Source: Asaia prunellae JCM 25354 (GTDB lineage Bacteria; Pseudomonadota; Alphaproteobacteria; Acetobacterales; Acetobacteraceae). Taken from it: a stretch of DNA of 64,000 nucleotides. The translations under genes were made by a program, and so were the position numbers. Shown here one piece after another: positions 37,808 to 48,684 of this stretch (positions within the stretch are counted from its first letter, which is position 1; the number at the start of each line of letters is the position of its first letter). The DNA is taken from positions 62,001 through 126,000 of the forward strand of contig NZ_BAJV01000006.1 of NCBI RefSeq assembly GCF_000613885.1, given 5' to 3'. The notes below the pieces were generated by a model. It had not been told where the DNA came from, made no database searches, and saw only the letters and a list, made by a program, of their open reading frames with translations.

Positions 37808-40404
37808 ATGACGGAACAAGAGACTCTCGGTTACGATTTCGACAAGGCCGAGCCCAAATGGCAAGCCAGATGGGACAACGCCCGTGCTTTTGCGGCAGAC
37901 GATCATCCGGCTGCTGACAAGCCGAAATATTACGTGCTGGAGATGTTTCCCTATCCGTCGGGTCAGCTCCATATGGGCCATGTGCGCAATTACGCGCTGG
38001 GTGATGTGGTTGCGCGCTACAAACGTGCGCGGGGATTTTCGGTCATGCATCCCATGGGCTGGGATGCATTCGGTCTCCCCGCAGAGAACGCGGCGCGCGA
38101 ACGTGGTGTGCATCCCGGCCAGTGGACGCTTGATAACATCGCCGCCATGCGCGGCACCCTGCAGCGACTGGGTTTCTCGCTCGACTGGGATCGTGAAATT
38201 GCGACCTGCCTGCCGGAATATTATGGGCATCAGCAGAAGCTTTTTCTCGATATGTGGCGCAAGGGCCTGGTTGAACGCCGTGAATCGGCAGTCAACTGGG
38301 ACCCTGTGGACAATACCGTCTTGGCCAACGAGCAGGTAGTTGATGGACGCGGCTGGCGCTCTGGCGCGCTGATCGAGAAGAAGCGCCTGTCGCAGTGGTT
38401 CCTCAAGATTACCGATTTTGCCGCCCCTTTGCTTGAAGGGCTGGAGAAGCTCGACCGCTGGCCTGCCCGTGTGCGCGTCATGCAGGAACGCTGGATTGGT
38501 CGCTCGGAAGGCGCTCGCGTGCGCTTTGCGCTTCATGCGCCGCCGAAAGGTTTCGATGTCGATCAGGATTCGGTCGAGGTCTTTACCACCCGTCCCGATA
38601 CCCTGTTCGGAATGAGTTTTGTCGCTATTGCGGCGGATCACCCTCTCGCCACAAAAATAGCGCAGGGCAATGATTCCGCTCGTGCCTTTATCGAAGAATG
38701 CCAGCGCTTGGGCACATCGGAAGAGGCGATCGAGGCCGCCGAGAAGCGCGGTTTCGACACAGGGCTGCGCGTCAGTAACCCGTTTGCGCCTGACGAGACG
38801 GTACCTGTATGGATCGCCAATTTCGTCCTGATGGAATACGGCACGGGTGCTGTGTTCGGTTGCCCCTGTGGTGACCAGCGTGATCTTGATTTTGCACGCA
38901 AATACGATCTGCCCGTGCGCCCCGTTATTCTGCCGCCCGGTCAGGAAGAGAGCGGCTTTACTGTTGGTAAAACAGCCATCACGGGTGAAGGCACGCTGAT
39001 CAATTCGGGCTTCCTTGACGGGCTGGATACCGCTGAAGGCAAGCGCAAGGCGATCGAGCGTCTGGAGGCTATGGGCATCGGTCGTTCAGTCGTGAACTGG
39101 CGTTTGCGCGACTGGGGTATTTCGCGTCAGCGTTACTGGGGCTGCCCGATCCGGTTGTGCATTGTGAGTCCTGCGGTGCAGTGCCGGTGCCTGACGATCA
39201 GTTGCCGGTCAAGCTGCCGGATGATGTGACGTTCGACCGTCCTGGCAACCCGCTCGATCATCATCCGAGCTGGAAACATGTTGCTTGCCCTCAATGCGGG
39301 GCTGCAGCTCGCCGTGAGACCGATACCTTCGATACTTTCGTCGACAGTTCCTGGTATTTTGCCCGTTTCACGGCGCCCCATGCCACGACGCCGACAGACC
39401 CGATCGCAGCCAATTCCTGGCTGCCGGTCGATCAGTATATCGGCGGTATCGAACATGCGATCCTGCATCTGCTCTATGCCCGTTTCTTCACGCGGGCCAT
39501 GCATGAGACGGGTCATCTTGATCTCGACGAGCCATTCGGCGGGTTGTTCACTCAGGGCATGATCACCCATGAGAGCTACCGCGATGAAAATGGCTGGCTG
39601 GCGCCGGAAGATGTCGTTCGGTCAGGTGATGGCTATGTGCGTCGTGACAATGGTGGTCCCGTGCAGCTTGGTCGTCTGGAAAAGATGTCCAAATCCAAGC
39701 GCAATACGGTATCGCCTGTCGCGATCATCGAGCGTTTCGGGGCTGATACGGCACGTTGGTTTGTGCTGTCAGACAGCCCGCCCGAGCGCGATATGGAGTG
39801 GACCGAGTCCGGTGTTGCGGCTTCGGCGCGTTTTGGCCAGCGTCTCTATCGTCTGGTTCAGGCCATCGCGAACCAGGTGCCGCATGATGCCGCTTTTGTC
39901 GAGGGGGGGCGCAGCCTCCGTCAGGCAACACACCGCACCATCAGGGCCGTGACCGAAGCGTTGGAAGGGTTCACACCCAACGTGGCGGTGGCGCGTCTGC
40001 ATGAACTGAGTGCGGCTCTTGCCGAGGCTGAAAAGACGGATGAGGACGGTATTGGTGCTGCCCGTCGTGAAGCTGCGCTGGCGCTTGCTCTTCTGATCGC
40101 ACCGATGATGCCCCATCTGGCTGAGGAGATGGTGGCTCTGCTCGAACCAGGCAGCGCCATGGTAGTCGAACGCGCCTGGCCGGTTGCGCTCGAAGAATTT
40201 CTGGCGCTCGACAGCGTCACGCTGGGTGTGCAGATCATGGGCAAGCTGCGTGGCACAATTCAGGTGCCGCCGGATGCGCCCTCTGATATGGTCCTGCCTC
40301 TCGCCGAGGCCGAACCCAATGTGGCGCGGATGCTCGAAGGCAAACGGATCGTCAAGCGTATCCATGTGCCTAATCGTATCGTCAATTTCGTGGTGGCAGG
40401 CTGA
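37808..40404 (+). CDS. leuS: Leucyl-tRNA synthetase (frameshifted)
   Basis: Essential class I synthetase that charges tRNA-Leu. HIGH motif is HMGHVRNY (about residue 56); the editing domain has the TTRPDTLFG signature ([20 protein letters not shown]); KMSKSKRN follows in the second part. The frame breaks at 39150-39153: one added C changes PIRLCI to [15 protein letters not shown] and rejoins the zinc-binding and catalytic core. The repaired length is 865 residues, normal for the enzyme. Because leuS cannot be lost, the break is almost certainly a sequence error. Confidence 0.96.
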
Positions 40405-40408
40405 TTTC

Positions 40409-41062
40409 ATGCGTCGTTTTGTTCTGCTTGCCTCTCTGGCCCTGAGCGGCTGTGGATTTCAGCCGCTTTATGGAAGCAATGGGGCAGGTGGAACGCGTGT
40501 TGCCCATGAATTGCAGCGTATTTATGTGGCCAATATTCCTGACCGACAGGGGCAGGAGCTTCGTCTCGCGCTCCAGGAGCAGCTTGGCGGCGGCAGTACC
40601 AAGGCGCCTGACGGCTATACACTCAATGTCAGTTTCAATGTGAATGCCTCGGTAATCGATATTCACAGTGACAATACAGCCGGGCGTTTCCGCGAAATCG
40701 GCTCGGCCCATTGGCGCTTGTGGACGGTTGAAGCCTCGCCGAAATTCCTGGCTGAAGGCGATGTCTCCTCGCTTGACGGTTTCAACGCAACCTTTGAGCA
40801 ATATCTCGCACAGACGCTGAATGACGAGACGGTTCGCGCCCGGCTGGCAGAAACCCTTGCAGGATCGATCCGCCAGCAGATTGCCACATGGTTCAAGTCG
40901 CAGATCAAACCTTCTCATGATAACGCACGCGATGTTCCGTCGTATTTCGATCCTAACGCCATGCCGACAAGGGATGGCCAGCCCTATGAGAAGGCTGGGC
41001 CTGATGGCTTCCCGGCAGCAGCGACGGGTCGTACGGATCTGAACAGCCAGAACGGCGACTGA
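40409..41062 (+). CDS. lptE: LPS-assembly lipoprotein LptE
   Basis: A 217-residue outer-membrane lipoprotein that plugs the LptD barrel and helps place lipopolysaccharide. The signal is short, with lipobox LALSGCGFQPLYG; that Cys-Gly-Phe-x-Pro-Leu-Tyr pattern is the LptE hallmark. The mid part is a mixed alpha/beta domain (LQRIYVANIPDRQGQELRLA, LNVSFNVNASVIDI). The C-terminus has an extra low-complexity tail of about 50 residues. ATG 40409 is four bases after the leuS stop, so it is coupled to leuS; holA follows six bases later. Confidence 0.93.
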   Translation: MRRFVLLASLALSGCGFQPLYGSNGAGGTRVAHELQRIYVANIPDRQGQELRLALQEQLGGGSTKAPDGYTLNVSFNVNASVIDIHSDNTAGRFREIGSAHWRLWTVEASPKFLAEGDVSSLDGFNATFEQYLAQTLNDETVRARLAETLAGSIRQQIATWFKSQIKPSHDNARDVPSYFDPNAMPTRDGQPYEKAGPDGFPAAATGRTDLNSQNGD

Positions 41063-41068
41063 TCGCGT

Positions 41069-42079
41069 ATGAAGATCGATGCCCGTTCAACTGCGCGTAC
41101 GCTTGCTGAAATTGGCAAGTGGCGCGGGGTTCTGCTTTACGGCGACGATCTGGGGCTTGTCCGCGAGCGCGCCTCGTACTGTGTACGTCAGGTGGCCGAT
41201 TCACTTGATGACCCGTTCCGTATCGCTCTTCTCGATCAGGAGCAGCATGGCCGGGTGGAAGAGGAAATGGGCGCACTGTCTCTTGTTGGCGGGCGCCGTG
41301 TTGTCTGGGTGCGTGACGGGCAGGATTCATTGCTGCCACGTATAATGGCGGCGCTTGCTATTGAGAGCGATACCTTGCTGGTGATTGAAGCGCCGGGTCT
41401 CGCGTCTCGCGCCAAACTGCGCAGTACCCTCGATTCTCACCCGAAGATCGCTTCTATTGGCTGTTATCCTGAAGAGGGACGCACACTCATTGCTTCCCTG
41501 ACCGAGTTGTTCCGGGATGCTTCTGTCGCTGTCGATCGTGATGCCCTGTTCTGGCTTTCTTCAGTTCTCGGGGCAGATCGTGCGGCTGTACGCAGCGAGG
41601 TGGAGAAACTCATTCTCTATGCAGGTAAGGGGGGTAAACTTTCTCTCGACGATGTTCAGGACTGCATAGGTGATTCTGCCAATGCAACGCTTGACGATGC
41701 GACCACGGCTGCCATGGCAGGTGACCGAGCCATGGCTGATATTGCTCTTGAGAGAGCGCTTGCCGACGGCCTCTCGCCCATTGCGCTGGCGCGCGCCTGT
41801 CTGTCGCTGATGACACGTCTGCAACGCGTGCTTGACTGGATGGATGAAGGAAAATCACGCCAGGAGGCGATCAGGCAGCTCAAGCCCCCCGTCTTTTTCA
41901 AGAAGATGGACAGTTTCACAAAGGCGCTCGAACGTTGGGACAAAGCTGGCCTGAAAGGGGCATGTGAGTCGGTGCAGGGTTTCGAGCTGGCCTGCAAGCA
42001 GACGGGCTGTCCGGATCTTGCCTTGTCACGTCGTCTCATCGCCCAGCTTTCTCTCGGGCCCCGATCATTCCAGCGTTGA
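41069..42079 (+). CDS. holA: DNA polymerase III delta subunit
   Basis: Clamp-loader subunit of 336 residues that opens the beta clamp. The N-terminal region (GVLLYGDDLGLVRERASYCV) and SLVGGRRVVWVRDGQD match HolA; the third domain is helical (ANATLDDATTAAMAGDRAMA, ARACLSLMTRLQRVLDWM, KPPVFFKKMDSFTKAL). Position behind lptE and leuS is the standard alphaproteobacterial order. Start at ATG 41069, six bases after lptE. Confidence 0.94.
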   Translation: MKIDARSTARTLAEIGKWRGVLLYGDDLGLVRERASYCVRQVADSLDDPFRIALLDQEQHGRVEEEMGALSLVGGRRVVWVRDGQDSLLPRIMAALAIESDTLLVIEAPGLASRAKLRSTLDSHPKIASIGCYPEEGRTLIASLTELFRDASVAVDRDALFWLSSVLGADRAAVRSEVEKLILYAGKGGKLSLDDVQDCIGDSANATLDDATTAAMAGDRAMADIALERALADGLSPIALARACLSLMTRLQRVLDWMDEGKSRQEAIRQLKPPVFFKKMDSFTKALERWDKAGLKGACESVQGFELACKQTGCPDLALSRRLIAQLSLGPRSFQR

Positions 42080-42213
42080 AATTACCGCACGGTTCTGCCA
42101 CGGCTGAAACTGTATCAGCCTGACCGGGGAGGTCATCCGATCAATCGCATCTGCTTGTTTCCACGGTTTCGTTACCTCGAACGTTCGCGCTGCGACGGCG
42201 CGCGACGCACGGC

Positions 42214-43176
42214 ATGGTAATCCTGGCTGCGATCGGTTTTTTCCGGCGTCGCAAGATGGCAGCGGCCGCACTTTTCATGTTGGCGATCCTGGCCGCTGGT
42301 GCCGTGCTGGCGCCGTTATATGCCCGGACCGTAGGAGTGGACCCTATGGAATCCTCTCTGGCGGGTACGGTGCTGCGTGACGGAGTACGTGTCGATATCA
42401 TGCAGCCCAATGACAATCCTCTGCATCTGGGCCTTTCTCCTGTTGGCCCCTCTTGGCGTTGGGGGCCTTATGCGCTTGGTGCTGATTCACAGGGGCGCGA
42501 TGTTGCAGCGCGTATGCTGTACGGTGCGCGCGCCTCGCTCCTGATCGCTTTTTCAGCGGCATGTCTCTGCCTTGTTATGGCGACACTATGTGGGCTTCTG
42601 GCTGGTTATTGCGGTGGTTGGGTGGATATTATCCTTTCCCGACTGCTCGATATTCTCTGGGCAGTGCCAGTCTATCTCTTCGCGATTAGTCTGAGTGTCG
42701 TGACCATAGGACATGATCTGTCTTTCGGGCCGTTTCATCTGCAGCCCGATAGTCTTCTGTTGCCCATAGGTATTATTGCACTCATCTACGTGCCTTATGC
42801 GGCCAGGCCTATCAGGGCGCGTACAAAAAGCCTGTCGAATGCCGGCTTCGTACTGGCAGCCCGCGGGCTCGGTGCCTCTTCCCTGCGCATTGTGTTACGT
42901 GAGATCCTTCCTGTTCTGGCCGAGACGGTGCTGGTCCTTTCTCCCCTTATCATGGCGTTATGTCTGCTGGCGGAATCGGCATTGTCCTTTCTCAGCCTCG
43001 GTGTTCAGGCTCCTGCAGCTTCCTGGGGAAGCCTGATCCATGACGGTGAAGGCCTGATCTATAGTCGTCCTGTCGTGGCTATTGCGCCGGGGGTGGCGAT
43101 TATCCTGACCGTGCTCTCCCTGAACGCGCTGGGGGATGTTGCCCAGGCGGAGCTCCGCGCAAGAGGCCGGCGATGA
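42214..43176 (+). CDS. ABC transporter permease, DppC/OppC-like
   Basis: Peptide-type importer permease of 320 residues. Family marks: the N-terminal PYALGADSQGRDVAARMLYGA loop, SLLIAFSAACLC, SRLLDILWAVPVYLF, the coupling helix YAARPIRARTKSLSNAGFVL, then LAARGLGASSLRIVLREILP and the exit ALSFLSLGVQAPAASWGSLI. Start ATG at 42214; because the region is deletion-prone a longer N-terminus cannot be excluded. Its stop overlaps the start of the next permease gene (ATGA). No substrate-binding protein gene is found in the operon. Confidence 0.9.
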   Translation: MVILAAIGFFRRRKMAAAALFMLAILAAGAVLAPLYARTVGVDPMESSLAGTVLRDGVRVDIMQPNDNPLHLGLSPVGPSWRWGPYALGADSQGRDVAARMLYGARASLLIAFSAACLCLVMATLCGLLAGYCGGWVDIILSRLLDILWAVPVYLFAISLSVVTIGHDLSFGPFHLQPDSLLLPIGIIALIYVPYAARPIRARTKSLSNAGFVLAARGLGASSLRIVLREILPVLAETVLVLSPLIMALCLLAESALSFLSLGVQAPAASWGSLIHDGEGLIYSRPVVAIAPGVAIILTVLSLNALGDVAQAELRARGRR

Positions 43177-44148
43177 AAAGCGTCTTCTCCCGTTTGCAGA
43201 TGATCCTGGTGCTGTTCGGTATCTCGGTGCTGGTCTTCGCCGTCTTTTTTGCGATGCCCGGTTCAGATCCTTCAGCGCGTATTGCCGGGCGTGGCGCCAG
43301 TCCTGAGGTCATCGAGCGTGTGCGCCATGCCTATGGCTTCGATCGGTCTTTGCCGATGCGTTATCTGACGATGATGGATCATCTGTTCATCTCCAGAAAC
43401 CTGACATCCTATGTCAATCATGGTCAGAATGTGGTGTCCGAGGTTTTCTCTGCAGCACCGGTCACACTCTCTCTTGTTCTCTGGGCGGCCCTGTTCTGGA
43501 TTATGGGAGCGCTTGTTATTGGCCTGATAAGCGCCGCTTTCCAGGGCGGGTGGATCGATCGCCTGCTCTCCTCTTTCTGTCTGGTCGGGCTGTCGATTCC
43601 GGTTTTCTGGCTCGGGGAGATGGTCAATCTGGCAAGTCAGAGCCGGTTCCATGAGACCTGGCTGTTCAGCTGGGTACCTCCTCTGGGTTATGTACCTTTA
43701 TGGAGAATCCGTTCGGATGGGCGAGGGCACTGATACTGCCCAGCCTCACACTCTCCATTGCTTTTATCGGTCTCTACAGCCGTGTTCTGCGTACGGATCT
43801 CCTGACCGCCATGCAGGAGGATTCCCTGCGCACGGCGCGTGCCAAAGGCGTTGGACCCTGGCGATTGTGGTTCTGCCATGCCTTGCGTCTTTCCAGCCTG
43901 AGTGCGCTCTCCCTGTTCGGGCTTGATTTTGCGCAATTGCTTGGTGGCGGCGCCTTGCTGACAGAAGTGGTCTTTGCCTTGCCCGGTGTCGGTCATCTTA
44001 CCTATCAAGGGCTAAGTACTCTCGATCTGCCGCTGATCATGGCGACGGTACTTTACGCGGCGTTTTTCGTCGTTATCGCGAATGCCTGATGGATGGACTC
44101 TATCGTCTGCTCGATCCCCGTATCGGAGGAGGATCGCATGGTGGGTGA
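43173..44148 (+). CDS. ABC transporter permease, DppB/OppB-like (frameshifted twice)
   Basis: Partner permease. The first part reads FGISVLVFAVFFAMPGSDPS and SLVLWAALFWIMGALVIGLI; the frame breaks at 43697-43701 (one T missing in CCTTTATGG) and continues ENPFGWARALILPSLTLSI with the coupling helix TARAKGVGPWRLWFCHALRL. A second break at 44084-44089 (GCCTGA, one C missing) cuts off the usual end; restored it reads NALMDGLYRLLDPRIGGG and stops at 44146-44148. The repaired 325 residues are normal. It overlaps dppC by four bases and the ATPase start by eleven. Confidence 0.87.
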
Positions 44149-45114
44149 GCCGCTTCTGACTTTGTGCAACCTTCGTCTGCGTCACCCTGTGGCTGGTCTG
44201 TTGCTCGATGGGGTCACGCTCTCACTCAGGCGCGGAATGATACTGGGAGTGGTCGGGGAGTCAGGATCGGGGAAAACCCTGACAGGTCTCAGTGTTCTCG
44301 GCCTGCAGCCTGCCGGACAGCTGAGCGGTTACCTGAGTTTTGACGGTCAGGATCTTGCAGCTTTCCGCGCGCGTGACTGGCGGCGTTTTCGTGGCAGGCG
44401 GGCTGCATGATTTTTCAGGACCCCATGTCCGCTTTTCTGCCAGTGCGACGCATTGGGGCGCAGATTACAGAGCAGATCAGGCTGCACCTGCCTCTTTCCA
44501 GAAAGGAGGCTCACACGCGCATGGTGGCATTGCTGGGTCGTATGGGCGTACCGTCACCTGCGCAGACAGCCTTGCGTTTTCCTCATGAATTATCGGGCGG
44601 ATTGCGCCAGCGCGCCATGATTGCCATGGCACTGTCCTGCGAACCTGATCTGTTGATTGCCGATGAACCGACAACGGCACTCGATGTGACTGTACAGGCC
44701 CAGATTCTGACCTTGCTGCGCGAAATCGGGGAGAGAGAAGCCAGTGTGATGCTCATCACTCACGATATGGGTGTGGTGGCTCAAAGCTGTACGGATGTGG
44801 CCGTGCTCTATGGGGGTGTCGTGATCGAGACGGGCCCGGTGTCGTCGGTGTTGTCAACCCCGCGCCATCCTTATACCCAGGCTCTGTTACGGGCCATACC
44901 GCCGCTTTCCGGGCCACGTCCTTCGCAGCTTCCGGTTATTGACGGTGTACCGCCATCCCCTGAAAACCGCCCTGCGGGTTGTGTATTTGCCCCGCGTTGC
45001 CCCTATGTCGAAACACGCTGCGAGAAGCGGCCTGACATGCGACTGGCGGGAACAGGGGAAGCCTATGCCGAGACAGGAGGCGCACATGAAGTCGCCTGTG
45101 TGCTCTATCCATGA
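44138..45114 (+). CDS. Peptide-type ABC transporter ATPase, DppD-like (frameshifted)
   Basis: First ATPase of the importer, 325 residues after repair. Walker A is GESGSGKT; signature [15 protein letters not shown]; Walker [14 protein letters not shown]-loop LITHDMG. C-terminal [20 protein letters not shown] is the oligopeptide-type tail with iron-sulfur-like cysteines. The frame breaks near 44404, between Walker A and the Q-loop (RRAA then MIFQDP); one added base joins them. The true start is ATG 44138 because GGAGGAGG stands five bases upstream. Its last bases overlap the next ATPase start. Confidence 0.88.
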
Positions 45115-46042
45115 GTAACATCCTTCAGGCGCATGATGTTTCGAGAGTCTATCGACTGGGAGGCGGCAAGACTCTCCGTGCCGTCGATGGAATTTCGGTA
45201 TCGGTGGCACATGGAGAGACCCTGGCACTGGTTGGTGAATCAGGATGTGGAAAGTCCACGCTTGGGCGTCTGATGATGGGGTTCGATCGTCCTGACACGG
45301 GAAGCATCCTGTTTGATGGCCAGGATATGGCGAGGCTGAGTGCCAGAGCATTGCGTGCCCTGCGCAGCCGGATACAGATGGTATTCCAGGACTCAGGTTC
45401 TTCATTCAATCCACGCTGGACCATAGGAAGCACGCTTGCCGAACCTTTCAGGATTCACAGGCGAGGCTGGTCGAGGGAATCTCTCGTCTCTCTGCTGGAG
45501 CGGGTCGGTCTTTCCGGCAGTTTTCTTGATCGCTATCCAGGAGCGCTATCAGGGGGGCAGCGGCAAAGGCTTAATATTGCGCGCGCCATTGCGCTCTCAC
45601 CACAGGTTATTGTGGCTGATGAACCCGTTTCCGCGCTTGATGTTTCCGTGCAGGCCCAGATCGTCAATCTGTTGCGCCATCTCCAGTCTGATATGGATCT
45701 GGCTTGTCTGTTTATTTCGCACGATCTTGCTGTGGTGAGGCAGGTTTCGGATCGTGTGGCCGTCATGTATCTCGGGGCAATCGTCGAAGAGGGAGAAACC
45801 CTCACTCTTCTGGAGCGACCACTTCATCCTATACGCGCGCTCTTGTCGATGCCGTGCCCCAACCCGGCAGACCGCTACCCGCACCCCTGCAGGGGGATGT
45901 CCCGACGCCCCTCGCATTACCTGGGGGATGTCGCTTTCATCCTCGTTGCCCCATGGCCCGGCCGCGCTGCGCCGTGGAGCCACCTGTCCTGATAGAATAT
46001 ACGCCAGGCCGTTCCGTGGCTTGTCATTTCCCGCTCTCATAA
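45111..46042 (+). CDS. Peptide-type ABC transporter ATPase, DppF-like (frameshifted)
   Basis: Second ATPase, 310 residues after repair. Walker [11 protein letters not shown]-loop [13 protein letters not shown], signature [15 protein letters not shown], Walker [13 protein letters not shown]-loop FISHDLA. At 45828-45832 (CATCCTATACG) one T is missing; restored it reads [17 protein letters not shown] and ends in the typical [19 protein letters not shown] tail with a stop at 46040-46042. The start overlaps the previous stop (ATGA). A terminator follows. Dipeptide, oligopeptide, nickel or other substrates are possible. Confidence 0.88.
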
Positions 46043-46103
46043 GCCGGAAATCCGGCTATCTGGGCCATGATAGCCTCGGCTCGGATTGGCCCTCTCAGGT
46101 GAT

Positions 46104-46125
46104 AAAGGGGCCATGAGGCCCCTTT
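46104..46125. terminator. Bidirectional intrinsic terminator
   Basis: AAAGGGGCC-atga-GGCCCCTTT forms a perfect 9-bp stem with a 4-nt loop and A and T ends on both sides. It lies between the convergent ABC transporter operon and the TonB receptor gene and can serve both. Confidence 0.88.
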
Positions 46126-46130
46126 GTCAG

Positions 46131-48468
46131 TCAGAAGCGCTGAGAGATCCCTGTCAGGATCGTACGACGCAACCCGTATTGGGGGGCGCCTACGCCAATC
46201 CCTGAGCCGTCACGGATCTGGTAGGTCTTGTCAAACAGGTTAAGCACATCGAGGCGTAGTTCGGTACGCTTGAGGAAAGGCACACGGAAAAGATCCCTGA
46301 AGGACTGGACGAGAGAGAGATTGAAGGTCGCATAGATCGGTACGGAGCGACCATTCGGTACGGTGCCATCGGCGCGCAGACCACTGCCATAGACCATGGA
46401 GGCGGAAACCCGCGTCGGATGGCCTGTGTGGTAGAAAAATGAGTAGCTGCCGCCTGCCGAGGCCGTCCAGCGCTGATCATGATCAAGATGAACCCAGCGA
46501 TGCTGGATATAGGCCAGATCATCGGGTCCATGGTCCATTGGGCTGTGGTGATATCCTTGCCGATGGCACGCGACCAGGAAGCATTGCCGTACAGTGAAAG
46601 CGGACCATGCTCGTAATTGGTTGAGAGCTCGTAGCCGTTTACCTGTCCCCGTCTGTAGTTGAAGGCAGAAAGAATGATCGGTGCGCCAAACTGGCCTTCA
46701 TCGATCATGTTCTTGGCGAGCTTCACATAGGCGTCGAATGAGGCGTGCCAGCCCGGCATGATAGACTGGGTGACGCCTGCATCGAAGTAGTGATCACGCT
46801 CGGCCTTGACCGTGTTGTTCTGCAAAGTCTGGGGCTCGTTGGACGTGCCGACATATTTGCTGAGCGACGTGTTGGCCACGAGCTCGAAAGGCGGGGGCGT
46901 GAAATAGCGGGAATAGCCTGCATGAAGCACGCCGCCGCGCCAGGCGCGCCAGACGATGTTGATGCGCGGACTCACCTGCTTGGCATGGGTGTATTCATCG
47001 ACACCATCGAAGCGCAGACCGTAATTGATCGTCAGGTCGCGTACCGGACGCCATTCATCCTGAGCGTAGAGCCCATACATCCAGCCAGTGCGCCCACTGC
47101 CATCATGTACGTTGGTTGTGCTGCGTCATAGATGGGCGTGCCGTCATCCTCGGCACCGTTCTGCTGATAGACGATGGAATCTGTCTTCGAGCTGTTGCGC
47201 TCTACATAGACCTGGTAGCCGAAGCGTACCGTGTGTCTGGGCGTTGCTTTCCAGGTCACATCGGTTTGCGAGCCGGTCGAGAAGACCGAGCGTGCGGCAT
47301 GCTGGCTGATGCCGTTATAGACCAGATCGCCCAGCGGATCCGGCGAGTAGCCGAGCGAGGAATAGCGGGTGATGATCGAGCTTTGCAGGCTGACTTTACC
47401 CATGTCCTTCTGCAGCGACAGGATGCCGAAATCCGTGATTTCCTTCTGGCGCTCGTTCAAGCTGGCGCTATCAACGCTGCCATAGACCTGTTGCGACAGG
47501 GCGGAGTCCAGAAAGCTGGGATTGGCGAACTGACGCTGCTGCCCGGGATTATTGGGTAGCTGATATTGCGCGTTCGAAACGCCGCCTGTCAGGCTGATAC
47601 GGGTGTTTTCATCAGCGGTGTACCGAAGGTGGCCGAGTGCGTGATACTGGTTGCTCAGATCGTGGATGGCATTGAAACTTGGGGTCGGGTTTTCGACACC
47701 TATGCGATTATGCACGAAATCGCCCGTGGCGAAGAAATCCCACTTTCCTGCATGGCCACCATATTGCAGCGACGGGAAGAAATAGTCGCGTGCGCCGCCA
47801 TAGATCGAGGCATCCCCACCCGGATCGGCACTGCCATTTTTGGTGGTGATATCGATCACGCCAGCCTGCAGAAATCCGTATTCGCTGGGCAGCGCTCCGG
47901 TGGTGAGCGAGGCAGAATGCGCAAAGCGCGTCATGAGGGCCTGACCGAAAACGCTCAATCCTTCGGGTAATTGCACGCCATCGAGACGGAACTGCACCTC
48001 GTTATGATCGCCACGGACATGGATCTGGCCGAAACTGTCCTGCGCGACCCCGGGGGCCTGCAGCAGGAGCGTATTCAGAGGGGTGTTGTCGCCACCAGGA
48101 TTGGTTTCGATATCACGACGGGTGAAGCGATAGGTCGTTGCCCCCGTCGAGGATTGCAGGGCTGAACGGATCTCGTCGAGGCGCGCATTAACGATGATGT
48201 GCTCCTCGTGAGTGGCCTCAACCGAAGCCGTCTTGTCGCCATCGAAAGAAGTGCGCGATGCCTCATCGGGAGATCGCACTGCGTCTTGTCCGGTCGTGCT
48301 CTGTGACCGCGAGACCGAAGCCTTTTTTGCCTGCGTCGTTTTAGGCAGCGGGGTTGATGCAGGCGTGGTGGTCGTGTCGTTCGTCTGGGCATGGGCGGGC
48401 AGGGTGATTGCCAGAACCGAGCAGGAGAGGAGCAGGCTGGACGACCACAGGGATCGGGGAGACATCAT
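46131..48468 (-). CDS. TonB-dependent outer-membrane receptor (frameshifted twice)
   Basis: Beta-barrel receptor of about 779 residues after repair. A signal peptide (LLLSCSVLAITLPAHAQ) leads to a long Thr/Ser/Pro-rich stretch, then the plug (IVNARLDEIRSAL, LNTLLLQAPGVAQDSFGQIH, VRGDHNEVQFRLDGVQLPEG) and barrel strands ending LFDKTYQIRDGSGIGVGAPQ and a terminal Phe. Breaks at about 47083 and 46525 each need one base: AGMYGLYAQDEWRPV and TMDPDDLAYIQHRWV are then continuous. The ligand is unknown; no siderophore gene is nearby. The start at 48468 (MMSPRSLW) is chosen. It is divergent from a secreted royal-jelly-family protein. Confidence 0.88.
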
Positions 48469-48684
48469 GACAATCCACGGGCTGGAAGCGAAACAGATCG
48501 ATCTCGTTCCTAAAATGTATGATATAACATAACAATACTTGAGTGCTTCTCCTACATATATTGTGTCAGAGCGTGACAAATTGGCGACAGGTTTCGCGTT
48601 GTGAAAAGCGTTTTAATCGGGGAGCTGCGTGACGATGGGGCGTTCAGTCCTGACCCGTCCACGCTTCTGCCAAGGTGCCATGCC

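Noticed and set aside
37808-40404. leuS as a real pseudogene
   Set aside because: It is essential, complete when one C is added, and surrounded by other one-base breaks; sequence error is the simpler reading.
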